47,982 nt of DNA from Miniimonas arenae (GCF_006351005.1 NZ_VENP01000024.1:1-47982), one strand, 5' to 3'. Shown: positions 9,017 to 20,584, counted from the first letter of the stretch. The notes: a model not told the origin generated them from the sequence alone. Program-made: numbers and translations.

Positions 9017-10012
9017 TTAGCGAAGGTTGACCTGGCGGGAGACGAGTCCGGCGCGGGCTCGGCGCTCGTCGGAGGTCAGCGGGTCCGTGGTCCGCAGCGC
9101 GGTCCCGAGCCGCTCGGCGAGGGCCGCGACCGGCTCGGCCAGCTCGTCGGCCTCCGTGCCGCGGACCAGCTCCCACACCGGGACCAGCACGCCGCACGTG
9201 CGGAACGCCCCGATCAGCCGTGCGCCGTCCTCCAGGGCCGCGGTGCGCCGCGCCGCGAGCCGCGCCAGCGCGTCGAGCGTCTCCTCCTCGGCGGCGGCCA
9301 CGACCCAGCGCAGGAACTCCTTGCCGTTCATCCGGCACCAGAACGCCTTGCCCAGCTCCTCCGGGACGGCGACGGGGCGCGTCGGCACGATGAGCTCGTT
9401 GGCGTTCTCGAGCGCCGCCTCCACCTCGTGCGCGTGCTCGCCCGGCGCGAGCCAGAAGTCGAACTCGTCGCGCACCTCGGGTTCGAAGGGGACGGCGGGG
9501 TCGAGTACGTCCTGCAGCCGGGGTCCCGGCTCGGGCAGGTCGTTGGTGGTCAGGGCGTCCCCGGGCTCGAGCTCGAGGGCGCGCAGCAGCGCGTCCGCGA
9601 CGTCGCGGCTCGCGTCGCCGCTCGTGCCAACCGTCTGCAGGGCCACAAGCACCTGGCCGTCCTCGCGACGCACGGCCGGCATGAGGTCGGGCAGAAGGCT
9701 CACGATCGTGACGTCGACGGCGCCGTGCTCGGCCGTCGTGCGCACCGTGCCCACCGCGGACGGCACGATCTCGCGCACCGCGACCCAGTCGGCCTCGCCC
9801 GCGAGGCCCTCGAACGGGCGGGCGACGAAGGGGACCGGGGTGCGACGCTGCCGCGTGGTCGCCTCGGCGCTCGCGGCGCCGGGAGCGGTGGCGGCGCCGG
9901 CGTCGGCACCGGCGCCGTGCGTGTCCGGGCGGGAGCTGGCGGGACGGGTTCCGGGGCGCGTGCCGCCCGCGCGCTGCGCGGGGCCCGAGGACCGGCGGTT
10001 CTTCTTGGCCAT
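9017..10012 (-). CDS. DUF5926 family protein
   Basis: About 331 residues starting MAKKNRRSSG. A basic, Ala/Thr/Pro-rich disordered head of about 60 residues leads into a compact domain. I recognise the family (DUF5926, widespread in actinobacteria, function unknown) from the MAKK start, the PVPFVARPFEGLAGE segment and the FDFWLAPGE and FWCRMNGKEFLRWV stretches near the C-terminus. There is no signal peptide, membrane segment or catalytic motif I can name. ATG 10012 is chosen over an in-frame TTG three codons earlier. TAGGCT lies eight bases upstream of the ATG, so the leader is very short or absent. It is divergent from pgm. Confidence 0.85.
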   Translation of the reverse strand: MAKKNRRSSGPAQRAGGTRPGTRPASSRPDTHGAGADAGAATAPGAASAEATTRQRRTPVPFVARPFEGLAGEADWVAVREIVPSAVGTVRTTAEHGAVDVTIVSLLPDLMPAVRREDGQVLVALQTVGTSGDASRDVADALLRALELEPGDALTTNDLPEPGPRLQDVLDPAVPFEPEVRDEFDFWLAPGEHAHEVEAALENANELIVPTRPVAVPEELGKAFWCRMNGKEFLRWVVAAAEEETLDALARLAARRTAALEDGARLIGAFRTCGVLVPVWELVRGTEADELAEPVAALAERLGTALRTTDPLTSDERRARAGLVSRQVNLR

Positions 10013-10019
10013 GGCGAGC

Positions 10020-10110
10020 AAGCCTAGTCGGAGTGCGTCGCCGGACGCCCCCGCCGGGGGCCGTGGTGACCGGCGGCGTGACGGGCGTCGCGGCCGCGAA
10101 GCCTAGTCGG
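10020..10110. promoter_or_regulatory. Divergent DUF5926/pgm promoter region with a repeated 12-mer
   Basis: The 12-mer AAGCCTAGTCGG occurs at 10020-10031 and again at 10099-10110. On the minus strand each copy contains TAGGCT, a -10-like hexamer. The first copy sits just before the DUF5926 start, and the second could be an alternative start or an operator half. The pgm start at 10140 is preceded by CAGGAT-N6. Confidence 0.4.
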
Positions 10111-10139
10111 CGCGTGCGCGGCGCTGGCAGGATCAGGCC

Positions 10140-11819
<1,680 letters not shown>

Positions 11820-11848
11820 CGCCTCGCGCCCACACAGGCGCCGGGCAC

Positions 11849-11889
11849 GCAGAAGGGGGCCGACCGCATCGCGGTCGGCCCCCTTCTGC
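11849..11889. terminator. Bidirectional hairpin terminator between pgm and the nuclease gene
   Basis: A perfect 19-bp inverted repeat (11849-11867 with 11871-11889) around a 3-base loop. It lies between two convergent genes, 29 bp after the pgm stop and 4 bp from the nuclease stop, so it can serve both. Confidence 0.92.
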
Positions 11890-11893
11890 TGCG

Positions 11894-14800
11894 TCAGCGG
11901 ACCCGGAACTTCACCGGAGCGCTCGTCGACCCGGCCGGGCCGCCGTCGCGCGGGATGAAGGTCGCGGTCAGCTCCTGTGTGCCGACCTGCTGCTGCCAGG
12001 GCCAGATCAGCGCGATCGAGACCCCGGCGAACACCGGTGCCCGGCTCACCACCCGGTCACCGGACCGGATCTCGACCGTGCCGGTCACGAACGACCCGTC
12101 CGAGGCCCGCACGTAGGACGTCGCGAGCACCGGCAGGATCTGCCACTTGCGCACGTCCTGCTGCGACAGCCACAGGCTCGTCGTGGTCGTCACCTTCACC
12201 GGCGGAGCCGCCTCGACCTCGATCGGGATCGTCACCTCGGTGCCCGAGGGCGCGAGCCGCACCGTGAGGAGCTGCTGCCCCACGGGCGTCGTGGCCGGCA
12301 CCACGACGTTCAGCGTCACGGACCCGCCCGACACCGTCGCCGTCCCGACCGCGGTCCCACCGAGCAGCGCGGTCGCCGTGGTGTTCTGCGGCGCGCCGAG
12401 CGAGGTGAGGTCGAACCGGGAGAGCGTCACGGCCAGCGTGCCGCCCGCCACGACGGGCTCCACCGGCTCCACGGCCACCGCCTGCTTGGCGAAGTCCGGC
12501 GAGAGCGGCGAGGCGTCACGCAGGTAGTCGATCCACGCGTCACGGTCGATGAGACCCGAGTCGCGCGTGTCGGTGCCCGACGTGAAGATCCGGAAGTTGT
12601 CCCCGCCCTGCAGGAGGAAGGAGAACGACCCGATCCGGTACTGCCCGGCCTCGTCGATCGGTGCCCCGTCGACCGTGACCGAGGTGATGTGCCTGCCCTG
12701 GTCGTCGAGGTCGCCGAGCAGCACGCCGTCGCCGTCCGGGTCGGGGTCGTAGGTGTAGGAGACGTTCTCGGACAGGCCGAGCTTGAGGAACGGCCGCGAG
12801 GGCACGGTCCCGGTCGCCGTGGTCTGCCACTGCTGCTCGAGCATCTCGATGACCTGGTCGCCCGTGAGCGTCGTGGTCCAGAGGTTGTTCACGAACGGCA
12901 GGACCGCGTTGGCCTCGGCGTACGTGATCACCCCGTCCGCCCCGCGCAGGAGCTCGGCCCGCAGGCCGCCGGGGTTGACCACGCCGATCGTCGCCGCGCC
13001 CCGCTCGGGTGCCGACAGCGACTCCACCAGCGAGTTCGCCACGAGGTTCCCGAGTGCCGACTCCGACGCCCGGTCGTCCCGGGTGCCCCCGGTCCAGACC
13101 CCGTTGACGTACGAGCCGCCGGCGAACGCGGTCGTGATGTCCGCGGTCACCGAACCGACCGGCTCGGCGCCGATCACGTCCGCGTAGGCGAGCGCCGCGT
13201 CGACGATCGTCTTGACCTCGGCCACCCGCGGGTAGGCCGCCACGAGCTCGGCGTCGGCCGTCGTGGTGCGGGCCACGTTGGTCGCCGTGTGGGCGGTGAC
13301 CGTGTCGGTCTCGGTGTCGTAGGTGAGGTCGACGCGACCCACGAACTCCCCGTAGGAGCCCGTCTGCAGCACCGGCCGGGTCGCCCCGTCCACGCCCGGG
13401 ACCGGGGCGTCCCACGCGTACTGCTTGTGCGTGTGGCCGGTGAAGATGACGTCCACCGACGCCGAGGTCTTCGTCACGATGTCGGCGAACGCGCCGCCGG
13501 CCGCGACCTCCTCCTCGAGCGTGGCGCCGTCGGGCGTGCCCGCGCCGGCCCCCTCGTGGTACTCGGCCACGAGGACGTCGGCCTCGCCGTTGGCCGGGTC
13601 GCCGTCGGTGAGCTGCGCCGCGACGCGGTTGACCGCCTCGACCGGGTCACCGAAGGTGAGGCCCTCGATGCCGCCCGGCGAGACGAGCGACGGCGTCTCC
13701 TGGGTGACGGCGCCGATCACGCCGACCGTCACGTCGCCCAGCTCGAGCAGCTCGTACTCGGGCAGGACCGGGTTGCCCGTGGCGTCGTAGACGTTCGCCC
13801 CGAGGTAGGTCCAGTCCGCGTTGGGGTCGGCCTCCGACCCGATCACCCGGTCGGTCAGGTCGGCGAAGGAGCCGTCGAACTCGTGGTTCCCGACGGCGGA
13901 GGCCGCCAGGTCCAGTGCGTTCAGCACGTCGATGGTCGGCTGGTCCTGCGCGACCGACGAGGCGAACAGCGACGCCCCGATGTTGTCGCCCGCAGACAGG
14001 AACGCGACCTCGCCGCCGGCGGCCTCGACCTCGGCCCGCTGCTGCTCGATCGTCCCGGCGACCTTCACGGTGTTGGCGTCGATCCGGCCGTGGAAGTCGT
14101 TGACGTTGAGCAGCGTGAGGTCCACGGTCTTCTCGGCCGCGGCCGCGATCGTCACGGGGATCTGCGCCACCGTCCCGGCCGGGTCGACCGTGACCGTGAA
14201 CGCGGTGTCCCCGGCCACGGCGTCGGCGGGCACCGTGACGGTGACCGACGACGTCCCGGCGAGGACCGGCGCCGTGCCGACGAGGGCGTCCCCGAGCGTC
14301 ACCGAGACGCTCGCGTTGGCGGGCGCCCCCAGCGACGTGAGGTTGAGCCCGGCGAGGTCGAGCGTCACGTCCGAGCCGGCCTCGACCGTGCCGGGCAGGG
14401 CCGGCAGGACGGTGCGGGTGCGGGCGAACGACGGCGTCAGCGGGCTGTTGGCCGTGATGTAGTCGATCCACGCGTCGCGGTCCACGAGGCCGGAGTCACG
14501 CACCCCGGTGCCCTGCGTGAAGACCCGGAAGTTGTCACCTCCGGTCGCCAGGAACGAGAACGTCGCCACGGTGAACGTGTCGTCGGGCTGCACGAGCTCG
14601 CCGTTCACGTAGATCGCCGACACGTTGTCGCCCGGCGTCGCGTTGCCGTCGGCGGTGTCCGCGACCCAGGTGACGTTGTCCGACAGACCCAGAGCGAGAT
14701 ACGGCCGGGAGGGCCGCGTCACGCCGTCGGCGTTCGTCTGCCACTGCTGCTCGAGCAGCGTGTCCAGCTGCGCGCCCGTGAGCGTGACCGTCCAGAGGTT

Positions 14801-17800
14801 GTTCACGAACGGCAGGACGCCGTTCGCCTCCGCGTAGGTCACGACGCCGTCCGGGGCGTAGTACAGCTCGGACCGCAGGCCGCCCGGGTTGACGACGCCG
14901 ATGTCGGCGCCGCCCCGGCTGTCGTCGGCGAGCGTGTCGCGCAGCGAGCTCGCCACGAGGTTGCCCAGCGCGGACTCCGACGCGCGGTCGTCCCGCGTGC
15001 CGCCGGTCCAGACGCCGTTCGCGAACGACCCGCCCGCGAACGCCGTCGTGATGTCCGACGTCACCGCACCCACCGGCTGCGCGCCGATCACGGTCGCCTC
15101 GGCGAGCGCCGCGTCGACGATCGTCTTGACGTCGGCCACCCGCGGGTAGGCCGCGACGAGCTCGGCGTCTGAGGTGGTCGTCCGGGCGACGTTCTCCACG
15201 GCGTAGTCCACGACCTCGAACGAACCCGGGTCCACGAGCAGCGTGGTGTGCCCCACGAACTCGCCGTAGCTGCCGGTCTGGATGACCGGTCGCGTGCGGT
15301 CGGTGCCCGTGATCGGCGCGTCCCACGCGTACTGCTTGTGGGTGTGGCCGGTGAGGAAGGCCGCGACCCGCGGGTCGGTGCCGGTCACGACGTCGGCGAA
15401 CGCGCCGCCGGCGGCGATCTCCTGCTCGATCGTGGCGCCGTCGGGCGTGCCCGCGCCGGCGCCCTCGTGCACGAGCGCGACCACCACGTCGGCCTCGCCG
15501 TTCGACTCGTCGCCGTCGAGCAGCTCGCCGGTCACCCGGTTGAGCGCCTCGACGGGGTCGCCGAAGTCGAGGTCCGCGATGCCCGACGGCGTCACGAGCG
15601 TCGGCGTCTCCTCCGTCACCACGCCCACGAAGCCCAGGCGCACGCCGTCGACCTCCACGACGTCGTACTCCGGCAGAGCCGGGGTCTGGGTGCCCTTCTC
15701 GTAGACGTTCGCACCGAGGTAGGCCCACTGCGCGTTCGGCTTGTCGGCCCCGATCACGCGGTCGGTGAGGTCGGCGTAGCCCTGGTCGAACTCGTGGTTG
15801 CCCACGGCCGAGGTGGCGAGGTCGAGCGCGTTGAGGACGTCGATCGTCGGCTGGTCCTGCTGCAGCGCCGAGGCGAACAGCGATGCGCCGATGTTGTCAC
15901 CGGCGGACACGAAGACCGTGCCCTCGGGGTTCTGCGCGCGCAGCTGCTCCACCGTGCCTGCGACCTTCACGGTGTTGGCGTCGATCCGCCCGTGGAAGTC
16001 GTTGAGGTTGACGAGGTCGAGCTCGATCGGCTCGGCCGCTCCGCCGTCGGCCGTGAGGCCCACGACCACCGGGTCGTGGTCGGAGGACCGGTAGGCGTCC
16101 GGGGCGTAGAAGAGCGTGCCGTGGTAGTTGTACCGGCTGTACTCCAGCGCGATCGACTCGCCCGAGTTGATCGACCAGATGTCGGCGCCGGTCGCGCGCG
16201 CCAGGGCCGCCTCGTTGAGGAGGACGTGGTCCAGCGACCCGGACAGGCCCGAGAAGCTGTAGGAGCTCTCCGGGACGTCGAAGTGCTGCTCGACGTCGGT
16301 GAACCCGTCGTCGTAGAGCACCTCGAGCGGGTCCTCCGTGCCGTAGGAGTTGAAGTCACCCACGAGGGCGACGGCGTCGCCCTCCTCGGTCACCGTCGGC
16401 AGCCAGTCGCGCAGCGCCGTGGCCTGCGCGACGCGGGAGGCGTTGGACGCACCCTGGCCGTCACCGCTGTCCGCGTCGCCCGGCAGCGGTCCCGCCGAGC
16501 CCTTGGACTTGAAGTGGTTGACCACGACGAAGATCGCGTCCTCGTCGTCGCCGGAGTCCCCCGCGGGGACGAACCGCTGGCCGATCGGCTCACGCGCGTT
16601 GTCGAACGCCTGGTTCGTGCCCGACGCCGTGCCGAGCGCGTGGGAGGCGCCGTCCGGGGTGACCTCGGCCGGCTGGTAGATGATCGCGTTCGTGATCACG
16701 TCCTGCGTGCTCACGGGCGGCAGCTCGGTGCTGGACGGGACGTAGGCCCACTTCGTGGTGCCCGCTGCCGCGTTGAGGGCGGCGACGAGCGTGGCCGTGG
16801 CCTCGTCCGGGGTCTCGCCGAGCTTGGCCGAGTTCTCGATCTCCATGAGCCCGATGACGCTCGCGTCGATGCCCCCGATCGCGGCGACGATCTTGTCCTG
16901 CTGCCGCTTCAGGTCGTCGGCGTCCCAGGCCCCTCGGGGGTCGCAGCCGCTGTTCACGGTGACGCCGTTGCCGGTCCGGTCCGTGTACGCGGTGCACCCG
17001 GGCGTGTCCGCGCCGAGCGTCGTGAAGTAGTTGAGGACGTTGAACGAGGCGAGGGTGAGGTCGGCGTCGCCGATCGCGGCGGCGTCCGGCCCGGCGGTCC
17101 GGGTGTTCGCGAACGTCGCGGGGTAGGCGGCCGGGTCCGCGGGGGTGACCTGCGACGTCGGCGCGAGCTTCCACGTGTTGTTGCGGTAGTCGACGACGAC
17201 CGGGTGCGTGAACGTCACCGGGGCACCGACGCGCACCGGGTCGGTGAGCGAGACGTAGGGCGGCGTCTGCGACTGGTTGGCGGCAGCGAGGAAGTTCGTC
17301 GTCGCGCCGTCGTCGAGCGTGACCGCGCGAGAGGCGTTGTCGGCGACCACCGCAGCGGCCTCGACGCTGTTCGGACGCGCGACGTCGGTGGGCTGGCGCA
17401 GCGGCGTGGTGCCGCTCGCGAGGCCGACCTCGGCGTACTGGTTGGTGGAGTAGGTGTTCGTCACCGTGTAGTCGCCCGCGGGCGCGAGGAGCATCGACTC
17501 GATCGCCTCGCGCTCGGCGTCGGTGGCCGGCCAGGCCATCGAGAGCGGGACGACCGGCTCGACCTCGTCGGTCAGCTCCGTGAGGGTGCCGCTGCGCAGG
17601 TCGACCTGGCTCAGGCCGTTGAACTCACCCGCCGCGCCGGTCACCTCGACGTAGTCGCCGATCTCGACCTGGGCCACGGTGTTCGGGGAGTAGACGAAGA
17701 TCGCGTCCGACGCCGTCCGGCCGGTGGTGGTCCCGCCGGTGCCGGGGGTCTGGATGACGTAGCCGGCGAACCCGCCCGTGGGGTACGCCGCCGTGACCAC

Positions 17801-18655
17801 GCCGCGCGTCGTCACGGTGCCCGTGACGGCGACGGAGGTGCCGGTGCCCTGGATCTGCGCGATCGGGGTCCAGCTCGGGGCCGTGGGCCCGCCCGTCGGC
17901 TCTGCCGTGGGCTCACTGGTCGGCTCGGTGGTGGGCCCAGTGGTCGGTCCGGTGGTGGGCTGGATGGTCGGCTCAGTGGTCGGCGCCACCGTCGGCTCGG
18001 TGGTGGGCTCCGGCGTCGGAGTCGTGCCCGTCGAGGCCTGCGGCGTCGGCGCGCCGGCCGCGAAGTCCGCGGCGTTGTTGCCGGTGTTGGTGCCCGCGGC
18101 GTTGCGGGCGACGGAGGTGGTCTGGCTCATCCCGGTGGCCGGGCCGGACCCGGCGAAGGCGGCGCCGGTGCCGTAGCCGACGAGGTCGACGACCGCGTCG
18201 TCGGTGGCGCAGGCCGTGGTGGCGCACGTGAGCGCCGTCTGACGGGACACGAGGGCGACGTTGCCGTTGGCCTGGGCCAGGTTGACCGATCCGGTGACGT
18301 CTCCCGTCGGCGTCGGGGTGCCGGACCCGGCCGTGCCCGTGACCACGAGGAAGGTGTCGCCCGGGGCGATCGAGCCGGCGAGATCGATTCGACCCGACCA
18401 GTTCGTCCCCGCGGCTGCGGCGTACTGCACCGAGTATCCGGTCAGGTCGACCGGTGCAGCACTGGTGTTGCGAAGCTCGACGAAGTCCTGCTGGTAGACG
18501 GAGGATCCCCCGCCACCACCTCCGTAGACCTCGTTGATCACCACGGCGGCGTCGGCGCTGACGTCCGCGTAGGCGGTAGCCGGGACGATCACCGCCCCCG
18601 CCGTGACGAGACTTGCGGCTCCGGCCGCAGCGACGAATCGTGTCCGTCTGTGCAT
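11894..18655 (-). CDS. Giant secreted nuclease with lamin-tail domain, EEP nuclease and two tandem 5'-nucleotidase modules
   Basis: About 2253 residues. Order: signal peptide (MHRRTRF..., cut near AYA, residue 30); lamin-tail domain about 37-135; a Thr/Pro-rich TEPT linker about 207-262; an OB-like region; an ExeM/NucH-type endonuclease/exonuclease/phosphatase domain about 535-865 with LMEIEN, VVNHFKSKG, GDFNSYG and SDHDP; then two 5'-nucleotidase modules starting near 881 and 1515. Each module has its own DFHG, GDN, GNHEFD and GHTHKQY metal motifs and a C-terminal substrate domain. An Ig-like tail ends the protein without LPXTG, so it is probably released. The modules repeat with a 634-codon offset. 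It is likely to degrade external DNA and dephosphorylate the nucleotides. ATG 18655 has GGAGGG nine bases upstream. Confidence 0.92.
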   Translation of the reverse strand: MHRRTRFVAAAGAASLVTAGAVIVPATAYADVSADAAVVINEVYGGGGGGSSVYQQDFVELRNTSAAPVDLTGYSVQYAAAAGTNWSGRIDLAGSIAPGDTFLVVTGTAGSGTPTPTGDVTGSVNLAQANGNVALVSRQTALTCATTACATDDAVVDLVGYGTGAAFAGSGPATGMSQTTSVARNAAGTNTGNNAADFAAGAPTPQASTGTTPTPEPTTEPTVAPTTEPTIQPTTGPTTGPTTEPTSEPTAEPTGGPTAPSWTPIAQIQGTGTSVAVTGTVTTRGVVTAAYPTGGFAGYVIQTPGTGGTTTGRTASDAIFVYSPNTVAQVEIGDYVEVTGAAGEFNGLSQVDLRSGTLTELTDEVEPVVPLSMAWPATDAEREAIESMLLAPAGDYTVTNTYSTNQYAEVGLASGTTPLRQPTDVARPNSVEAAAVVADNASRAVTLDDGATTNFLAAANQSQTPPYVSLTDPVRVGAPVTFTHPVVVDYRNNTWKLAPTSQVTPADPAAYPATFANTRTAGPDAAAIGDADLTLASFNVLNYFTTLGADTPGCTAYTDRTGNGVTVNSGCDPRGAWDADDLKRQQDKIVAAIGGIDASVIGLMEIENSAKLGETPDEATATLVAALNAAAGTTKWAYVPSSTELPPVSTQDVITNAIIYQPAEVTPDGASHALGTASGTNQAFDNAREPIGQRFVPAGDSGDDEDAIFVVVNHFKSKGSAGPLPGDADSGDGQGASNASRVAQATALRDWLPTVTEEGDAVALVGDFNSYGTEDPLEVLYDDGFTDVEQHFDVPESSYSFSGLSGSLDHVLLNEAALARATGADIWSINSGESIALEYSRYNYHGTLFYAPDAYRSSDHDPVVVGLTADGGAAEPIELDLVNLNDFHGRIDANTVKVAGTVEQLRAQNPEGTVFVSAGDNIGASLFASALQQDQPTIDVLNALDLATSAVGNHEFDQGYADLTDRVIGADKPNAQWAYLGANVYEKGTQTPALPEYDVVEVDGVRLGFVGVVTEETPTLVTPSGIADLDFGDPVEALNRVTGELLDGDESNGEADVVVALVHEGAGAGTPDGATIEQEIAAGGAFADVVTGTDPRVAAFLTGHTHKQYAWDAPITGTDRTRPVIQTGSYGEFVGHTTLLVDPGSFEVVDYAVENVARTTTSDAELVAAYPRVADVKTIVDAALAEATVIGAQPVGAVTSDITTAFAGGSFANGVWTGGTRDDRASESALGNLVASSLRDTLADDSRGGADIGVVNPGGLRSELYYAPDGVVTYAEANGVLPFVNNLWTVTLTGAQLDTLLEQQWQTNADGVTRPSRPYLALGLSDNVTWVADTADGNATPGDNVSAIYVNGELVQPDDTFTVATFSFLATGGDNFRVFTQGTGVRDSGLVDRDAWIDYITANSPLTPSFARTRTVLPALPGTVEAGSDVTLDLAGLNLTSLGAPANASVSVTLGDALVGTAPVLAGTSSVTVTVPADAVAGDTAFTVTVDPAGTVAQIPVTIAAAAEKTVDLTLLNVNDFHGRIDANTVKVAGTIEQQRAEVEAAGGEVAFLSAGDNIGASLFASSVAQDQPTIDVLNALDLAASAVGNHEFDGSFADLTDRVIGSEADPNADWTYLGANVYDATGNPVLPEYELLELGDVTVGVIGAVTQETPSLVSPGGIEGLTFGDPVEAVNRVAAQLTDGDPANGEADVLVAEYHEGAGAGTPDGATLEEEVAAGGAFADIVTKTSASVDVIFTGHTHKQYAWDAPVPGVDGATRPVLQTGSYGEFVGRVDLTYDTETDTVTAHTATNVARTTTADAELVAAYPRVAEVKTIVDAALAYADVIGAEPVGSVTADITTAFAGGSYVNGVWTGGTRDDRASESALGNLVANSLVESLSAPERGAATIGVVNPGGLRAELLRGADGVITYAEANAVLPFVNNLWTTTLTGDQVIEMLEQQWQTTATGTVPSRPFLKLGLSENVSYTYDPDPDGDGVLLGDLDDQGRHITSVTVDGAPIDEAGQYRIGSFSFLLQGGDNFRIFTSGTDTRDSGLIDRDAWIDYLRDASPLSPDFAKQAVAVEPVEPVVAGGTLAVTLSRFDLTSLGAPQNTTATALLGGTAVGTATVSGGSVTLNVVVPATTPVGQQLLTVRLAPSGTEVTIPIEVEAAPPVKVTTTTSLWLSQQDVRKWQILPVLATSYVRASDGSFVTGTVEIRSGDRVVSRAPVFAGVSIALIWPWQQQVGTQELTATFIPRDGGPAGSTSAPVKFRVR

Positions 18656-18823
18656 CCTTGCGTTCCCTCCGTACGACGGCTGACCTCGTGACGTTACGAC
18701 GAGCCACCGACGCGGGGTACCCCGGGGCGTAACGCTTCGATGAACTTTTCCCGCCGACCGTCGGAGGCGGGACGCACCGAATCGATTCGACCGTCCGGCC
18801 GGTCGGGTGAGAGACTGCGGGCG

Positions 18824-20074
18824 ATGTTCCGCCCCTACCGCGAGGTCCTCAGCAAGCCCGGCGCCTGGAAGTTCTCCCTCGCCGGCCTGTTCGCGCGCCT
18901 GCCGATCTCCATGGTCGGCATCGGCATCGTCCTCATGCTGTCCGACCAGCGTCTGTACGGCTCCTACGGACTCGCCGGACAGGTCTCGGGCGTGTTCGTC
19001 GTCGCGCAGGCGGTCGCCGCGCCGCAGATCGCCAAGCTCATCGACCGCTACGGCCAGGCGCGTGTCATGCGCCCGGCGATCGCGATCTCGATGACCGCGC
19101 TCGCCGCCCTCGCCCTCGCGGCGAACGCGATGGCGCCCGTCCCCGTCCTGCTCGTGCTCGCCGTCGTCGTCGGTGCGTCGCTGGGAAGCATGGGCTCGCT
19201 GGTGCGCACGCGGTGGAACGCCGTGACCGACACCCACGACGAGATGCACACCGCCTACGCGCTCGAGTCGGTGCTCGACGAGGTCGTGTTCGTCGTCGGC
19301 CCCGTCCTGGCGACCGTGCTCGCGACCGGGGTGCACCCGGCGGCCGGTCTCGCCGTCGCGATCGTCGCCGCGGTGCTGGGCGGCTACGCGTTCCTCGCGC
19401 AGCGCGCCACCGAGCCGCCGCCCAGCGGCCGGGTCGACGCCGCGAGCGCGGGCTCCCGGCAGTCCCTGCTGCGCAACCGCCGGATGCTCGTGCTCGTCGT
19501 GGTGTTCGTGTGCATGGGCACGATCTTCGGCGCGACCGACGTCTCGACCGTCGCGTTCGCCGAGGAGTCCGGCTACAAGGGCCTGTCGGGCGTGATCCTC
19601 GCGTGCTTCGCGGCCGGCTCCCTCGTGGGCGGGTTCGTGTACGGCGCGCGGCGCTGGTCCAGCCCGCTGTGGCGCCGGTTCAGCATCGGCACGGTGGTGC
19701 TCGCCGTCGGCGTCTCGCTCTTCTTCCTCACGACGTCGCTCGTCATGCTCGCCGGCGTCATGGTGGTGGTCGGGCTGTCCATCGCCCCGACGCTGGTCTC
19801 GGGCAACTCGCTCGTGCAGGAGATCGTGCCGGGCACGCGCCTCACCGAGGGGCTCACGTGGGTGGGCACGGCGCTCGGCGTCGGGGTCGCGGCGGGGTCC
19901 GCGATCGCGGGTCCGCTCATCGACGCGCACGGCTCCCACACCGGCTTCCTCGTCTCGACCGGGGCGGGCGTCGTCGCCGTCGTGGTGACGCTCGGCGCGG
20001 GCTGGACCATGCGGGCCCGGCGGAATGCCGACGCACCGCTCGGCGTTGACGCGCATGGACACCCGACGTCGTAG
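18824..20074 (+). CDS. MFS transporter
   Basis: About 416 residues with around twelve hydrophobic segments in two halves and a polar central loop near RATEPPPSGR. The N-terminal FSLAGLFARLPISMVGIGIVL and the following IDRYGQARVMRP (loop 2-3, a version of the MFS D-R-GRR signature) identify the superfamily. This subfamily commonly starts with M-x-PYR, which fits ATG 18824 (MFRPYREVL). An in-frame ATG at 18740 would add a polar, basic head and is less likely. GAGACT seven bases before 18824 is a possible -10 box. The gene is divergent from the nuclease and 33 bp before the thioredoxin gene. The substrate is unknown. Confidence 0.85.
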   Translation: MFRPYREVLSKPGAWKFSLAGLFARLPISMVGIGIVLMLSDQRLYGSYGLAGQVSGVFVVAQAVAAPQIAKLIDRYGQARVMRPAIAISMTALAALALAANAMAPVPVLLVLAVVVGASLGSMGSLVRTRWNAVTDTHDEMHTAYALESVLDEVVFVVGPVLATVLATGVHPAAGLAVAIVAAVLGGYAFLAQRATEPPPSGRVDAASAGSRQSLLRNRRMLVLVVVFVCMGTIFGATDVSTVAFAEESGYKGLSGVILACFAAGSLVGGFVYGARRWSSPLWRRFSIGTVVLAVGVSLFFLTTSLVMLAGVMVVVGLSIAPTLVSGNSLVQEIVPGTRLTEGLTWVGTALGVGVAAGSAIAGPLIDAHGSHTGFLVSTGAGVVAVVVTLGAGWTMRARRNADAPLGVDAHGHPTS

Positions 20075-20107
20075 CGGAGCCCGATCCCGCAGACAGGAGC
20101 AGCACGC

Positions 20108-20491
20108 ATGGCCACCATCGAGATCACGGCCGAGAACTTCGAGAGCACGATCAGCGAGAACGGCACCGTCGTGCTCGACTTCTGGGCCTCGTGGTGCGGC
20201 CCGTGCCGCCAGTTCGCGCCGACCTTCAGCAAGGCCTCGGAGTCCCACCCCGAGATCGTCTTCGGCAAGGTGGACACCGAGGACCAGCAGGCGCTGGCCG
20301 CGCAGGCGCAGATCACGTCGATCCCGACGCTCATGGTCTTCCGCGACCAGATCCTGGTCTACCGCAACGCCGGCGCGATGCCGCCCGCGGCCTTCGAGGA
20401 CCTCCTCGGCAAGGTCAACGCGCTCGACATGGACGACGTGCGGCGCCAGATCGCCGAGCAGGAGGCGAGCGCGGCGGCCGACCAGGCCTGA
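20108..20491 (+). CDS. trxA: Thioredoxin
   Basis: A 127-residue cytoplasmic thiol-disulfide reductant. The active site WCGPC lies near residues 31-35 after the VLDFWASW strand, and the cis-proline loop reads SIPTLMVF, both classic. A helical Ala/Glu-rich extension of about 20 residues follows the fold. AGGAGCAGCACGC before the ATG is a good ribosome site. It follows the MFS gene by 33 bp and may be cotranscribed with it. A long inverted repeat at 20585-20669 follows. Confidence 0.93.
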   Translation: MATIEITAENFESTISENGTVVLDFWASWCGPCRQFAPTFSKASESHPEIVFGKVDTEDQQALAAQAQITSIPTLMVFRDQILVYRNAGAMPPAAFEDLLGKVNALDMDDVRRQIAEQEASAAADQA

Positions 20492-20584
20492 CGCGCCCGA
20501 GCCGAGCGCGACCGAGTCGCACCCGCACCACCTGCGCCGCCACCCTCACCAGGACGACGGCGCAGCGCACCACCCGCACGACGC

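Noticed and set aside
12689-18691. Very long open frames on the plus strand opposite the nuclease gene
   Set aside because: They are Arg/Gly/Val-rich with no domains, and mirror the codon bias of the minus-strand gene whose motifs are complete.
18656-18739. PHO box upstream of the secreted nuclease
   Set aside because: Two GTCA motifs occur, but at 8-bp spacing and without the 11-bp direct repeats of a PhoP site. Phosphate control remains only a guess.
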